The notes under the pieces are model-generated. The model searched no databases and was not told where the DNA came from. It saw nothing but the letters and a program-made list of their open reading frames with translations. From an uncultured Selenomonadales bacterium (GTDB lineage: Bacteria; Bacillota; Negativicutes; Selenomonadales; Selenomonadaceae): DNA of 64,000 nucleotides. The translations under genes were made by a program, and so were the position numbers. Shown here piece after piece: positions 51,194-59,612 of the stretch (its first letter is position 1; each line of letters starts with the position of its first letter). The stretch is taken from NCBI GenBank assembly GCA_937877545.1, contig CALFJE010000063.1, positions 13,209-77,208 on the forward strand. The letters are read 5' to 3'.

Positions 51194-51859
51194 TTGGCTA
51201 AGAAATTTTTCGTCGCGCTGATGATGTTGGCAAGTTTTCTTGTCACGTCGACGGCGTTGGCGGCATTCGAGGAAAATATCGAGGAGGACGTCGACCTTAC
51301 GACCGTCAAGTCGATTGCCATTGCCTATCCCAACTACTACAAAGTCAGCGCGGAAGAGCCTGAAATTACCGAATTCACGCAAGACATTTACAGCGCGGGC
51401 AAATTGACTTCCAAGCTGGACATTATTTCCTACGAGGAGGTTGTCGCCGCCGTTCGCCGCGATACCGGCATTGATATGTTGTCGCTCAAGCCCGAAGAGG
51501 CGGAGAAACTTTTTCATCAGCATGTAGCCAAATACGCCGACTCCTACCTCGTCGCGACCGTCGCCAACAATTCCAACAAGCCCTGGATTTTCTACTACGT
51601 CTACAACGCCGCCGACGCCTCGCTCATGTATACCTACAGCGTGCAGAGCAAATTTATCGGCAAAAACGCCAAGGATTATCACAAAGCCGCCGAAGGTTTC
51701 TTTAAGCAATTCGCCGAAGCCACCGCGAAAACTTTGAGCAAGGAAGAGCGCAAGCAAATGGAGGAAAGGAAACGCTACGAGACCGGCGGCAAAAAGAAAA
51801 TGAAGAAAGTCACCTACAAGACCGGCAAGTCCAAAGAGGATTTGGTTAAGAAAAAATAA
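51194..51859 (+). CDS. Secreted protein of unknown function
   Basis: I chose TTG 51194, eight bases after AAGGAGG at the end of dapA; the longer frame reads through dapA out of frame. The 221-residue product has a signal peptide (FFVALMMLASFLVTSTALA). A domain with VKSIAIAYPNYYKV follows, then YEEVVAAVRRDTGIDML and YADSYLVATVANNS, reminiscent of TolB-like or DUF4136-type periplasmic domains. The tail is very lysine-rich. It ends the rightward operon, before two terminators. Confidence 0.7.
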   Translation: MAKKFFVALMMLASFLVTSTALAAFEENIEEDVDLTTVKSIAIAYPNYYKVSAEEPEITEFTQDIYSAGKLTSKLDIISYEEVVAAVRRDTGIDMLSLKPEEAEKLFHQHVAKYADSYLVATVANNSNKPWIFYYVYNAADASLMYTYSVQSKFIGKNAKDYHKAAEGFFKQFAEATAKTLSKEERKQMEERKRYETGGKKKMKKVTYKTGKSKEDLVKKK

Positions 51860-51880
51860 CGCGTTGCGCAAAAAAATATT

Positions 51881-51905
51881 CCCCGCCGAATTTTGACGGG
51901 GCAAC
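51881..51905 (+). terminator. Weak terminator hairpin, first of a pair
   Basis: CCCCGCCGAATTTTGACGGGG forms a short stem but lacks a clean T run. Nearly the same hairpin recurs about 100 bp downstream, suggesting duplication. Confidence 0.5.
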
Positions 51906-51983
51906 TTTTAAAAAGTTGACAAACAGCGGTCGCGTCGTGACGTCAAGTATCGGAAACGTTATCGCCGCGACGGAACAAATATT

Positions 51984-52014
51984 CCCCGCCGAAAGTTGAC
52001 GGGGGATTTTTTTT
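51984..52014 (+). terminator. Strong terminator, second of a pair
   Basis: CCCCGCCGAAAGTTGACGGGGG is followed by eight T. It ends the 44.6-51.9 kb operon ahead of the convergent GIY-YIG gene. Confidence 0.75.
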
Positions 52015-52022
52015 ATCGTTGT

Positions 52023-52883
52023 TTATTCCTGCAGGAATTTCTTAAGCGACACGCCGTCCTTGGTTTTCCAACAACTGTTCCCGTCCGCAGGCATCGCCAA
52101 AACAAAAGTTGCGGCGGGGGAAGGCTTATCAAATTCCATATCTTCCTTTAAACGTCCGTCGACAATCTTCGCGGCATTACGAGCATTCTTCACGTTGAGG
52201 GAAAGTTCGCCGTCGACAATCGGAGAAATTTCACTGCCTGCCAAAACTCTGTAACCCGTCGCCGTGCGTTTCATCTGCGCGTTGATTGTCCTGCCGAGCT
52301 TTTTGACGCGGCGCGACAGATAAAAAATTTCCTCGTAAGATTTAACGGCGGGCGGCGGAGTTTTCGGCGGCGGTTCAAAAATCTTGTAACCGATTGCGCT
52401 CAGAATCAATTTGGCGCATTCGGCTTGGTCTTCAAGCCCGATTGCTCGTTCCTCCGTAATATTGCCCGGCGAAGGGTCGTTGACGTTTTTAACAGCGTAA
52501 CGCGTCGCTTTTATCGCCATGTTGCAAAATTTATTTTCGAGCCAACTTATTTCCGTCGCACCGAATGAATTATCGGATGTCGTCAAAATAATTGCCTCTG
52601 TCCAATTTTTATCGGGATTGCGGTCGTGTTCATTAAGGCGGCTCAAAATGCCCTTGCCGTTTTTACGACTGCCCGCTTGCCCGATATAAATTGTTTGTTG
52701 AGAATCTTCCGCGCCGAGCAAAAAATAAACGCCGTCATACTCCAAGCCGTCAAGTTTGCTCTTAGATAAATCCCTGCGCGGAATTTTAAAGACAATGCTC
52801 GTTCGACCGTTGATTGTGCATTTGATTCGCCCGTCCGCCGTACCGTCAAGTAAAATCAGACTTATTGCCACCGCCCTTGCCAT
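52023..52883 (-). CDS. GIY-YIG nuclease-fold protein with DUF4357-like C-terminus
   Basis: I chose ATG 52883, after GAGGTGACGGC; another ATG at 52901 overlaps secF. The 286-residue product carries the GIY-YIG strands as GVYFLLGA and TIYIGQAGSRKNGKGILSRL near residues 52-85, then a charged segment with ISWLENKF, where the metal-binding glutamate is expected. The C-terminal third (RATGYRVLAGSEISP, CWKTKDGVSL-like) resembles DUF4357. Such proteins are predicted DNA-acting endonucleases often tied to mobile or defence regions. It is a likely accessory gene at the end of secDF. Confidence 0.75.
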   Translation of the reverse strand: MARAVAISLILLDGTADGRIKCTINGRTSIVFKIPRRDLSKSKLDGLEYDGVYFLLGAEDSQQTIYIGQAGSRKNGKGILSRLNEHDRNPDKNWTEAIILTTSDNSFGATEISWLENKFCNMAIKATRYAVKNVNDPSPGNITEERAIGLEDQAECAKLILSAIGYKIFEPPPKTPPPAVKSYEEIFYLSRRVKKLGRTINAQMKRTATGYRVLAGSEISPIVDGELSLNVKNARNAAKIVDGRLKEDMEFDKPSPAATFVLAMPADGNSCWKTKDGVSLKKFLQE

Positions 52884-52897
52884 GCCGTCACCTCGAA

Positions 52898-53785
52898 TCA
52901 TTTCTTGCCGCCGAATTTCCTAAGCTCCAGCCACAGCGAACCCGCGATAAAAATCGACGAGTAGCAACCGCTGCAGAAGCCGACAATCAGCGCGAAGGCA
53001 AAATCCTTGGTCGTTTCGCCGCCGAAGAAGAACAGCGCAAACGTCGTAAAGAGGCACGTGAAGACGGTATACAGCGAACGCGTCAAGGTCTGGTAAATCG
53101 AACGGTTGACGAGCTGAACAACGTCGCCGCCGCGCCGGAAGTGCAGTTTCAGATTTTCGCGTATCCTGTCGAAGATAACAATCGTGTCGTTGATTGAGTA
53201 GCCGACGACCGTAAGCAACGCCGCCACGAACGACGAATCGACTTGCCGCTGTGTGAACGAGAAAAACGCCAATACAATCAAGATGTCGTGGACGAGAGCC
53301 GCCACCGCCGCGATACCGAATCGCCACTCGAAACGATACGCCACGTAGAGGATTATCAGCACCCACGAGACGACCAGCGCAAGTACCGCGTTGAGAATCA
53401 GCTCGCCGCCTATAACCGCGCCGACTTTTTCCTCGCGCAGGACGTCGTAGCCGCCTACCTTATCGCGAATCGCCGCCATGACCTCCTTGCGCTGAACCTC
53501 CTCCAAATCGGTCGTGCGAATCATCACGTCCGTTGAAGTCGCCACGTCCGAACTCGCGCCCGAAAGCTGAATCGTTGCACCGTCAAGTCCGAACGGTTTC
53601 AACGTTTCGCGAATCTGCGCAATCGCCACGGGTTGAGCAAATTTCAAATCCATAATCGTGCCGCCCGTGAAGTCAATCCCGAAGTTAAAGCCGCGTGTCA
53701 CCATGGAGATTAAGCCGGGGACAATCACGAGCAGGGAAATGATAAACCAAACCTTGCCGCGCCCCGCAATGTCAAATTTCGGCAT
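52898..53785 (-). CDS. secF: Protein translocase subunit SecF
   Basis: The 295-residue product starts at ATG 53785 in a TGATG overlap with secD. It has FDIAGRGKVWFIISLLVIV at the first helix, the SecF motif FNFGIDFTGGTIMDL near residue 32, and helices with VGYSINDTIVIFDRIREN near 200. With SecD it forms the proton-driven complex that helps pull exported proteins through SecYEG. Confidence 0.96.
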   Translation of the reverse strand: MPKFDIAGRGKVWFIISLLVIVPGLISMVTRGFNFGIDFTGGTIMDLKFAQPVAIAQIRETLKPFGLDGATIQLSGASSDVATSTDVMIRTTDLEEVQRKEVMAAIRDKVGGYDVLREEKVGAVIGGELILNAVLALVVSWVLIILYVAYRFEWRFGIAAVAALVHDILIVLAFFSFTQRQVDSSFVAALLTVVGYSINDTIVIFDRIRENLKLHFRRGGDVVQLVNRSIYQTLTRSLYTVFTCLFTTFALFFFGGETTKDFAFALIVGFCSGCYSSIFIAGSLWLELRKFGGKK

Positions 53786-55035
53786 CACGACTTCACCTCC
53801 TTGGAAGCGTCGAACAGTACGAAGCCGTCCGCGCCGTAAGCCGAGGGGCTTTCCACGACCTTTGAGTTGACCAAAAGTTTAAGCATGAATTGCGTTAAGG
53901 TTATCGCCGTGAACATGCTGAGCAAAACGCCGAGTCCGAGTGTTATGGCGAAGCCGCGAATCGTGCCCGTGCCGAACAGGAACAGCACGCCCGCCGCGAT
54001 TAGCGTCGTGATGTTCGAGTCGAAAATCGTCGTGAACGCCCGCTTAAAGCCCGCGTCCATTGCCAGCCGAATCGATTTGCCCAAACGGAATTCCTCCTTG
54101 AAGTGCTCAAAGATTAGGACGTTGGCGTCAACAGCCATGCCGATTGACAGGATTATCCCCGCCACGCCCGGCAACGTCAACGTCGCGTCCAAACCCTTCA
54201 GCGTACCCAACAACATCAGCGTGTACGCCATTAAACTTATATCCGCGATAAAGCCCGGCAGGCGGTAGAATAAAAGCATGAACACCAGCACCGCCGCGAT
54301 ACCGATAACGAATGCGAATTCCGATTTGTCTTTGGAGTCTTGCCCCAGCGAAGGTCCGACGGTGCGCGTTTCGATTATGTTGACTTTGACGGGCAACGCG
54401 CCGCTCCTAAGCAAGACTGCCAAACGTTGAGCCTCTTCCAAATCGCGTTGACCCGAAATTTCCGCCTTGCCGCCGAGGATAGGCTCGCGCACGACAGGAT
54501 TGGTTAAAATTTCGCCGTCAAGCAGAATTGCGATTTGCCTGCCGACGTTTTCGAGCGTGGCGTCCGCAAATTTCTGCGTGCCCTCGTCGCTGAATTCCAG
54601 ATTGACGACGCATTGACCGTTCTGCTGATTCATGGCGGCTTGCGCGTCTTTGAGGTCGGTGCCCGTCAGCAAAGTGTTGCCCGCCTCGTCCTTGAACTCA
54701 AGCATCGCCGTCTTGCCAATCGTCTCAATCGCCTTGTCGGGGTCTTTGATACCGGGCAATTCGATTATGACGCGGCGTTCGCCCTCGCGCTGGATTATCG
54801 GCTCCGTCAAGCCCAATTCGTTGACGCGCTTCTCCATTATCGAAACAACGCGTTGCATTGCGTCTTCGTCGACGAGCGCAAGCTCCGTGTCCTCCGCCTG
54901 AAGTACCACGTGCGTGCCGCCTTGCAAGTCCAACCCTTGGCGTATCGAGTGCGCCAGCGGGCGTATGAAAATCACAAACACTGCCACTATCGCCGCGAGG
55001 CAGATTATCAACTTGACTAAACTGTTTGTCCTCAC
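53785..55035 (-). CDS. secD: Protein translocase subunit SecD
   Basis: I chose GTG 55035, eight bases after AAGGGAG; a TTG at 55053 precedes that site. The 416-residue product has the D1 motif IRQGLDLQGGTHVVLQ near residue 30, a P1 domain with ELPGIKDPDKAIETIG, and the conserved helices with GMAVDANVLIFEHFKEE near 305 and FDSNITTLIAAGVLF near 345. secDF is detached from yajC, unlike the common yajC-secD-secF order. Confidence 0.96.
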   Translation of the reverse strand: MRTNSLVKLIICLAAIVAVFVIFIRPLAHSIRQGLDLQGGTHVVLQAEDTELALVDEDAMQRVVSIMEKRVNELGLTEPIIQREGERRVIIELPGIKDPDKAIETIGKTAMLEFKDEAGNTLLTGTDLKDAQAAMNQQNGQCVVNLEFSDEGTQKFADATLENVGRQIAILLDGEILTNPVVREPILGGKAEISGQRDLEEAQRLAVLLRSGALPVKVNIIETRTVGPSLGQDSKDKSEFAFVIGIAAVLVFMLLFYRLPGFIADISLMAYTLMLLGTLKGLDATLTLPGVAGIILSIGMAVDANVLIFEHFKEEFRLGKSIRLAMDAGFKRAFTTIFDSNITTLIAAGVLFLFGTGTIRGFAITLGLGVLLSMFTAITLTQFMLKLLVNSKVVESPSAYGADGFVLFDASKEVKS

Positions 55036-55099
55036 AAAGTCTGCTCCCTTCAATTTTCATGTTCGCCCGTCAATATACTACAACGCCGTTTGAAAAGCA

Positions 55100-55150
55100 A
55101 TTAGGGACTAGGGACTAGGGACTAGGGAGTAGAAAAATCCTAATCCCTAA
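55100..55150. repeat. Heptamer tandem-repeat tract, second copy
   Basis: Three and a half GGGACTA units are followed by GAGTAGAAAAA and CCTAATCCCTAA, the same two half-types as at 919-992. It lies in the 268-bp gap between the divergent secD and NDH-2 genes, outside the predicted promoter. Confidence 0.7.
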
Positions 55151-55211
55151 GTATTAAAATTTGTCCGCCGACTTGAAAGACATTGCCAAAAATCTTACGC
55201 CGCGCCCGCGT

Positions 55212-55239
55212 TTGCAATTCGCAAGATTTATGCTATCAT
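55212..55239 (+). promoter_or_regulatory. Promoter for the NDH-2 gene
   Basis: TTGCAA and TATCAT are separated by 16 bp. A leader of about 60 bases precedes ATG 55304, with AGGAGG eight bases before it. I see no structured element in the leader. Confidence 0.5.
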
Positions 55240-55303
55240 ACGCGCAGATAACCGATTCGGAGGTTGCGGTAAATTTACTTCAAAGTTTTAGGAGGTTAGT
55301 TAA

Positions 55304-56575
55304 ATGATTAACGGCAAGCCCCACATTGTAATCGTAGGAGGCGGCTTCGGCGGCATAAAAATCGGTCAGCTGTTCGCCAAGGAAAACGTCGAAGTTACGC
55401 TAATCGACCGCCATAATTTCCATTTGTTCCAACCTCTGCTCTATCAAGTGTCGACCTCGGTTCTGGAGACGGGCGAAATCGCCTACCCGATTCGTTCCTT
55501 CTTCCGCGACAATAAAAACGTCAACCTCTACATGGCGAAGGCTCAGGGCATCGACCAGGAGCGCGACGTTGTCATTACCAATCACGGCGAAATTCACTAC
55601 GATTATCTTATCCTCGCGGCGGGCGCGACCACCAACTTTTTCGGCATGAAGAACGTTGAGAAATACTCTTTCGGCATGAAGACACTCCAAGAGGCTGTGC
55701 ACATTCGCAACCACGTTATCCACGAATTTGAACGCGCCGAAAAGCCCTATCGCACGCCCGAAGACCGCCGGAAACGCATGACGTTCGTTATCGTGGGCGG
55801 CGGACCGACGGGCGTCGAGGAGGCGGGTGCCATTGCCGAGCTTATCGCCATTCAAAAAAAGGAATTCCACCTGCTCGACTTCAACGACGTAAGCATAAAA
55901 TTGATTGAGGCGACGCCGCGCTTACTCCCCATGCTGCCCGAAGATTTACAACAACATACCGTCAAGGTGCTGGAGAAAAAAGGCGTCGAGGTCATGCTGA
56001 ACACGCAGGTCGTCGATTATGACGGCGATGTCTTGACGCTCAAAAACGGCGTGAAAATCCCGACGACCACGGTTATTTGGGCGGCGGGCGTGCGTGCCGT
56101 CGACATGATGAAAAATTGCGGCGGCGAATGTGCTCGCGACGGACGCATTTGGATTGAGGAGGATTTGATGGTTCGCGGAGCCGTTCACAAGAACGTTTTC
56201 GCTATCGGCGACTGCGCGGCGTTCATGCACGGCGATATGAAACGCCCGCTCCCGACCGTTGCGCCCGTTGCCACTCAGCAAGCTAAGATTGCGCATAAAA
56301 ATATCATGAAGCTGATTCGCGGCGAAACCAAACTTGAGAAGTTCGTCTACAAGGATTTGGGCGCAATGGCGACTATCGGACGCGGCGAGGCAGTCGTCGG
56401 CAAACCGAAGATGACGGGCTTTCTTGCGTGGAGCGCGTGGATGGTCGTTCACCTCATGCGGCTCGCGGGCTTTTATACGAACATGACTGTCGCGTTCAAA
56501 TGGGCGTTGAATTTCCTTACCAGCGCACGCCTCGGACGAATCGTCACGAACATAAGCCTTGACCCGAATAAATGA
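55304..56575 (+). CDS. ndh: Type II NADH:quinone oxidoreductase
   Basis: The 423-residue product has two dinucleotide-binding folds: IVIVGGGFGGIKIGQLFA near residue 8 for FAD and FVIVGGGPTGVEEAGAIAEL near 162 for NADH. It also has NFHLFQPLLYQVSTSVLETGE near 40, the quinone-side VAPVATQQAKIAHKNI near 325 and the FAD-contact VFAIGDCA near 300. A C-terminal hydrophobic stretch (LAWSAWMVVHLMRLAGFY) is the membrane-associating part. It passes electrons from NADH to quinone without proton pumping. It is monocistronic, with its own promoter and terminator. Confidence 0.9.
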   Translation: MINGKPHIVIVGGGFGGIKIGQLFAKENVEVTLIDRHNFHLFQPLLYQVSTSVLETGEIAYPIRSFFRDNKNVNLYMAKAQGIDQERDVVITNHGEIHYDYLILAAGATTNFFGMKNVEKYSFGMKTLQEAVHIRNHVIHEFERAEKPYRTPEDRRKRMTFVIVGGGPTGVEEAGAIAELIAIQKKEFHLLDFNDVSIKLIEATPRLLPMLPEDLQQHTVKVLEKKGVEVMLNTQVVDYDGDVLTLKNGVKIPTTTVIWAAGVRAVDMMKNCGGECARDGRIWIEEDLMVRGAVHKNVFAIGDCAAFMHGDMKRPLPTVAPVATQQAKIAHKNIMKLIRGETKLEKFVYKDLGAMATIGRGEAVVGKPKMTGFLAWSAWMVVHLMRLAGFYTNMTVAFKWALNFLTSARLGRIVTNISLDPNK

Positions 56576-56592
56576 TAATTTGCAAACGAAAA

Positions 56593-56622
56593 CCGCCCTT
56601 CGATTGAGGGGCGGCGTTTTTT
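56593..56622. terminator. Bidirectional terminator
   Basis: CCGCCC and GGGCGG form the stem around TTCGATTGAG, followed by T6; AAAACG precedes it. The T run touches the stop codon of the convergent SGNH gene. Confidence 0.85.
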
Positions 56623-57934
56623 ATTCCAAGTTCAAATATTTGTCCAACCAGGCGGCAACAGCCTCGCCGATAATGCGCTTACCGTCAGCGTCGGGGTGCA
56701 AGCCGTCAACGGACAGATTTTCTATCAAGTTGCCCGCCTCGTCCGTCAAGTCCGCGTTCACGTCAATGAAGTTTTCCTGCGTCCGTATCCAATCGCAAAT
56801 GAAGTGCTGATGATCCTGCCAATCGGCGGGCGGCGCGTCCACGAATTGAATTTTTTCAATCTGCGCGGGGTTGAGCGGCGTCGGCGTCAGGAAAACGGGC
56901 GTTATCCCGTTGCGCTCGCACTTGGCTTTGACGGCTTGCAGATTCTCCACGGACTCCCAGCCCATTATGTTGCCGCGATAATCGTTGACGCCCGCCATTA
57001 TGAATAAGACTTCGGGGCGGAACGGCAAAACGTCGCTGTCGAAACGCGCAAGAATCTCAGCCGTGGTATCGCCGCTCCTGCCGAGATTTTTAACGGGAAT
57101 GGCGCAATACGTCTCCCAATTATAAACGACGGTCGAGGGCGGAGCCGATATGGAGCCGCCGCCGTGCGTTATGCTGTCGCCGAGGGCGCAGAATCTTATC
57201 TTATGCTTGACCTCGAAGCTGTTCGATTCTTCTTGAACCGACCAATCGCTCAGCGGCTGATTGTCCGCCGTCATTGCCCGCACGCGCCAAAAATATTCGC
57301 CCTCCTCAATCACGGGCACTTTATCGTATAAGTCAAAATTATCCTCTTGCGCCTGCGAAGCCGTGAAATATCGACGGATTATCTTGCCGTCCTTTATGAG
57401 TTCAATTTCGTAATGATCCGCACCGCTCGTCGGTATCCACGAATACACGGGATAAATCGGCGGGTAAGCCATTTTGTCGAATTCGGTCGTCGTGCGCGGG
57501 CTGGGCGGGTTTATGTCGATGTTGCGTATCGGTATCCGATTTTCCAGCGTCGCGCCCTCCAGCGATACCGCGTTGACTTGAAATTTCGTGTGCACGTCGT
57601 CTACCGGGATTTCTATACCGTTCGTGAATGCGAACAGTGACACGCCGTCGATAAAAATTTCGTATTTAACCGCGTTGGGTACGATGTCCCAATGCAGGCG
57701 CAGGATATTTTCCTCGCGGGGCAAGATTTCCTCGTAAGGTTGCGCGGGCGGCTCCGATACGTCCTCGAAATTGTACAGCTGATTTATCGGCGCGGCTTGA
57801 GCGTTTTTATCCTGCGTCAGATGATTGCGCGGCGCGTGAATATCCTCCTCGGTGGCGTGCCCGCCAAAATCAATGAAGCCCAGATTGGAAAAGCACAGCG
57901 CGACGGCAAGAATCATCGGCAATACCCTCAGCAT
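56621..57934 (-). CDS. Secreted SGNH/GDSL-family esterase with fibronectin-like N-terminus
   Basis: The 437-residue product starts at ATG 57934, behind GGGAGG, overlapping the ABC-F gene by 7 bp. After a signal peptide (LPMILAVALCFSNLGF) come two beta-sandwich-like repeats near residues 75-130 and 160-230 (LHWDIVPNAVKYEIFIDG; YSWIPTSGADHYEIELIKDG). A C-terminal SGNH hydrolase domain follows: catalytic serine in FCALGDSITHGG near 247, Gly block LGRSGDTTAEI, Asn in MAGVNDYRG, and the Asp-His pair in DGLHPDADG. It probably removes acyl groups from surface or dietary glycans. Confidence 0.88.
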   Translation of the reverse strand: MLRVLPMILAVALCFSNLGFIDFGGHATEEDIHAPRNHLTQDKNAQAAPINQLYNFEDVSEPPAQPYEEILPREENILRLHWDIVPNAVKYEIFIDGVSLFAFTNGIEIPVDDVHTKFQVNAVSLEGATLENRIPIRNIDINPPSPRTTTEFDKMAYPPIYPVYSWIPTSGADHYEIELIKDGKIIRRYFTASQAQEDNFDLYDKVPVIEEGEYFWRVRAMTADNQPLSDWSVQEESNSFEVKHKIRFCALGDSITHGGGSISAPPSTVVYNWETYCAIPVKNLGRSGDTTAEILARFDSDVLPFRPEVLFIMAGVNDYRGNIMGWESVENLQAVKAKCERNGITPVFLTPTPLNPAQIEKIQFVDAPPADWQDHQHFICDWIRTQENFIDVNADLTDEAGNLIENLSVDGLHPDADGKRIIGEAVAAWLDKYLNLE

Positions 57935-59592
57935 TGCAATTCCTCCCAACGCGTATAGAGTTCGTCTATCTCGGCGAGTTTTGCTTCGTGCGCCGCCGCC
58001 AGCTCCGTCAAGTGTTCGGGGGCGACCGCGCCGTTTATCTCGTGCTCCAACATTTTTAACTCCATCTCCGCCATTTTTATTTGCGCCTCGACTTTTTCCA
58101 CGGCTTGAGCGTTTACCTTGAGCGATTTTGTTTTCGGGGGCGTCCGCGCAGGTTGAGCCGCCGACTTCGCCGCCTTTTCATTCCTAATCCCTAATTCCTG
58201 ATTCCTAATTCCTAATTCTAGGATTCGCGTCGTGACCTTGTCAAGCAGATAGCGGTCGTGCGTCACGATTAGGATTGTGCCGTCGAAGGCTTGAAGTGCC
58301 GCCTCTATCGCCTCCCGCGCCGGCAAGTCCAGATGATTGGTCGGCTCGTCGAGGATTAGGAAGTTCGCGCCCGTCAGGATTAGTTTGGTCAGCGCGACGC
58401 GTGTTTTTTCCCCGCCCGATAAAGCTGCTATCGGTTTTTCGACGACCTCCGCGAATAAGTTCAACCTTGCCAGCTCCGAGCGCGATTGCCCGTCCGTCAA
58501 GCCGAATTCGTAATTAAGCTCCTCCAACGGCGTGCGATTGTCGTTAAGTTCCTCGTGCCCTTGCGACAGGTAGCCGATTTTGACGCGGTTGCCGATTTTA
58601 ATTTCGCCCGAATCGGCTTTAAGCTCCCCGACGATAATTTTCAGCAGCGTGGATTTGCCGACGCCGTTGCGCCCGATTAAGCCGACTTTCTCGCCCTTAA
58701 ACAGCTCCGCGCCGAAATTTTTGATAATGCCCTTGAAGTTGACGCCCTCCAAAATCAGCACGCGATTGGCGGACTCGGCGGCGTCGCCCAGATTTATGGC
58801 GGCGGTCTCCGCAGACGGCGGCTTTTCGAGGCGTTCCATGCGGTCGAGCATGATTTGACGACTGCGGGCGCGTTTAGCCGTGGACGCCCGAACTTTATTG
58901 CGCCGCACGAAGTCCTCCAGCTTGGCGATTTCCTCCTGTTGCTTTTCGTAGGCTTTAAGCTCGGCGGCGTGCCGTTCCTGCTTGAGCCGTATAAATTTTT
59001 CGTAATTGCCGGGGTAGAGCGTCGCCCGCCCGTTTTCCATGTCCAGTATTTTGGCTACGCAATTCTGCAGAAAATGCCGGTCGTGCGTCACCGCGATAAC
59101 CGTCCCGCGATAATTTTTTACAAATTCCTCCAAAAATTCTATCGAGTAAATGTCCAGATGATTCGTCGGCTCGTCCAAAATCAATATGCGCGGCTCGTTG
59201 AGCAGTGCCTTTGCCAGCGATATTTTTGCCGATTCGCCGCCGCTGAAGTGATTCGGATTTTTAGCCGCCTCCGCCTCCGTGAAGCCCAATCCGAATAAGA
59301 TTTTCCGCGCCATGAATTTTTCCGTGCCTCGGAGCGTCAGCATTTCGTCGAGGAGCGTTGCCGCCGTGAATTTGGGCGTCTGCTCAACGAAACCGACGTC
59401 CTCCGCCCGCAAGCCGCCGATTGTCCCCGACTCGAACGGTTCCGCGCCCGTCATTATCTTAATCAGCGTCGATTTGCCCGCGCCGTTTTTCCCGACGATG
59501 CCGATTTTCTCCCCGTCGCCGACCTTAAACGTCACGTCGCGGAAGATAAGCCGTTCGCCGTAGTACTTCGTTAATTTTTCGACTTGTATCAT
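57928..59592 (-). CDS. ABC-F family ATPase
   Basis: The 554-residue soluble protein has two ABC domains and no membrane span. Domain 1 has GKNGAGKSTLIKIM near residue 34, FSGGESAKISLAKAL near 116 and ILILDEPTNHLD near 135. The P-site tRNA-interaction linker (residues 190-260) is charged and of normal length. Domain 2 has GRNGVGKSTLLKII near 304 and LSGGEKTRVAL near 393. ABC-F proteins act on ribosomes, in translation control or antibiotic protection. After domain 2 a repeat-derived insert (ELGIRNQELGIRNEKA, near 467-482) joins the C-terminal coiled coil. Confidence 0.9.
   Translation of the reverse strand: MIQVEKLTKYYGERLIFRDVTFKVGDGEKIGIVGKNGAGKSTLIKIMTGAEPFESGTIGGLRAEDVGFVEQTPKFTAATLLDEMLTLRGTEKFMARKILFGLGFTEAEAAKNPNHFSGGESAKISLAKALLNEPRILILDEPTNHLDIYSIEFLEEFVKNYRGTVIAVTHDRHFLQNCVAKILDMENGRATLYPGNYEKFIRLKQERHAAELKAYEKQQEEIAKLEDFVRRNKVRASTAKRARSRQIMLDRMERLEKPPSAETAAINLGDAAESANRVLILEGVNFKGIIKNFGAELFKGEKVGLIGRNGVGKSTLLKIIVGELKADSGEIKIGNRVKIGYLSQGHEELNDNRTPLEELNYEFGLTDGQSRSELARLNLFAEVVEKPIAALSGGEKTRVALTKLILTGANFLILDEPTNHLDLPAREAIEAALQAFDGTILIVTHDRYLLDKVTTRILELGIRNQELGIRNEKAAKSAAQPARTPPKTKSLKVNAQAVEKVEAQIKMAEMELKMLEHEINGAVAPEHLTELAAAHEAKLAEIDELYTRWEELQC
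58180..58223. repeat. Heptamer repeat tract inside the ABC-F coding sequence
   Basis: Six CTAATTC/CTAATCC-type units lie in frame in the ABC-F gene and encode two LGIRN pentapeptides. Tracts at 919-992 and 55100-55150 share the units, so the element has spread into a coding region at a tolerant linker. Confidence 0.7.
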
Positions 59593-59612
59593 TGCCTCGC
59601 CTCAAAGTTTAT

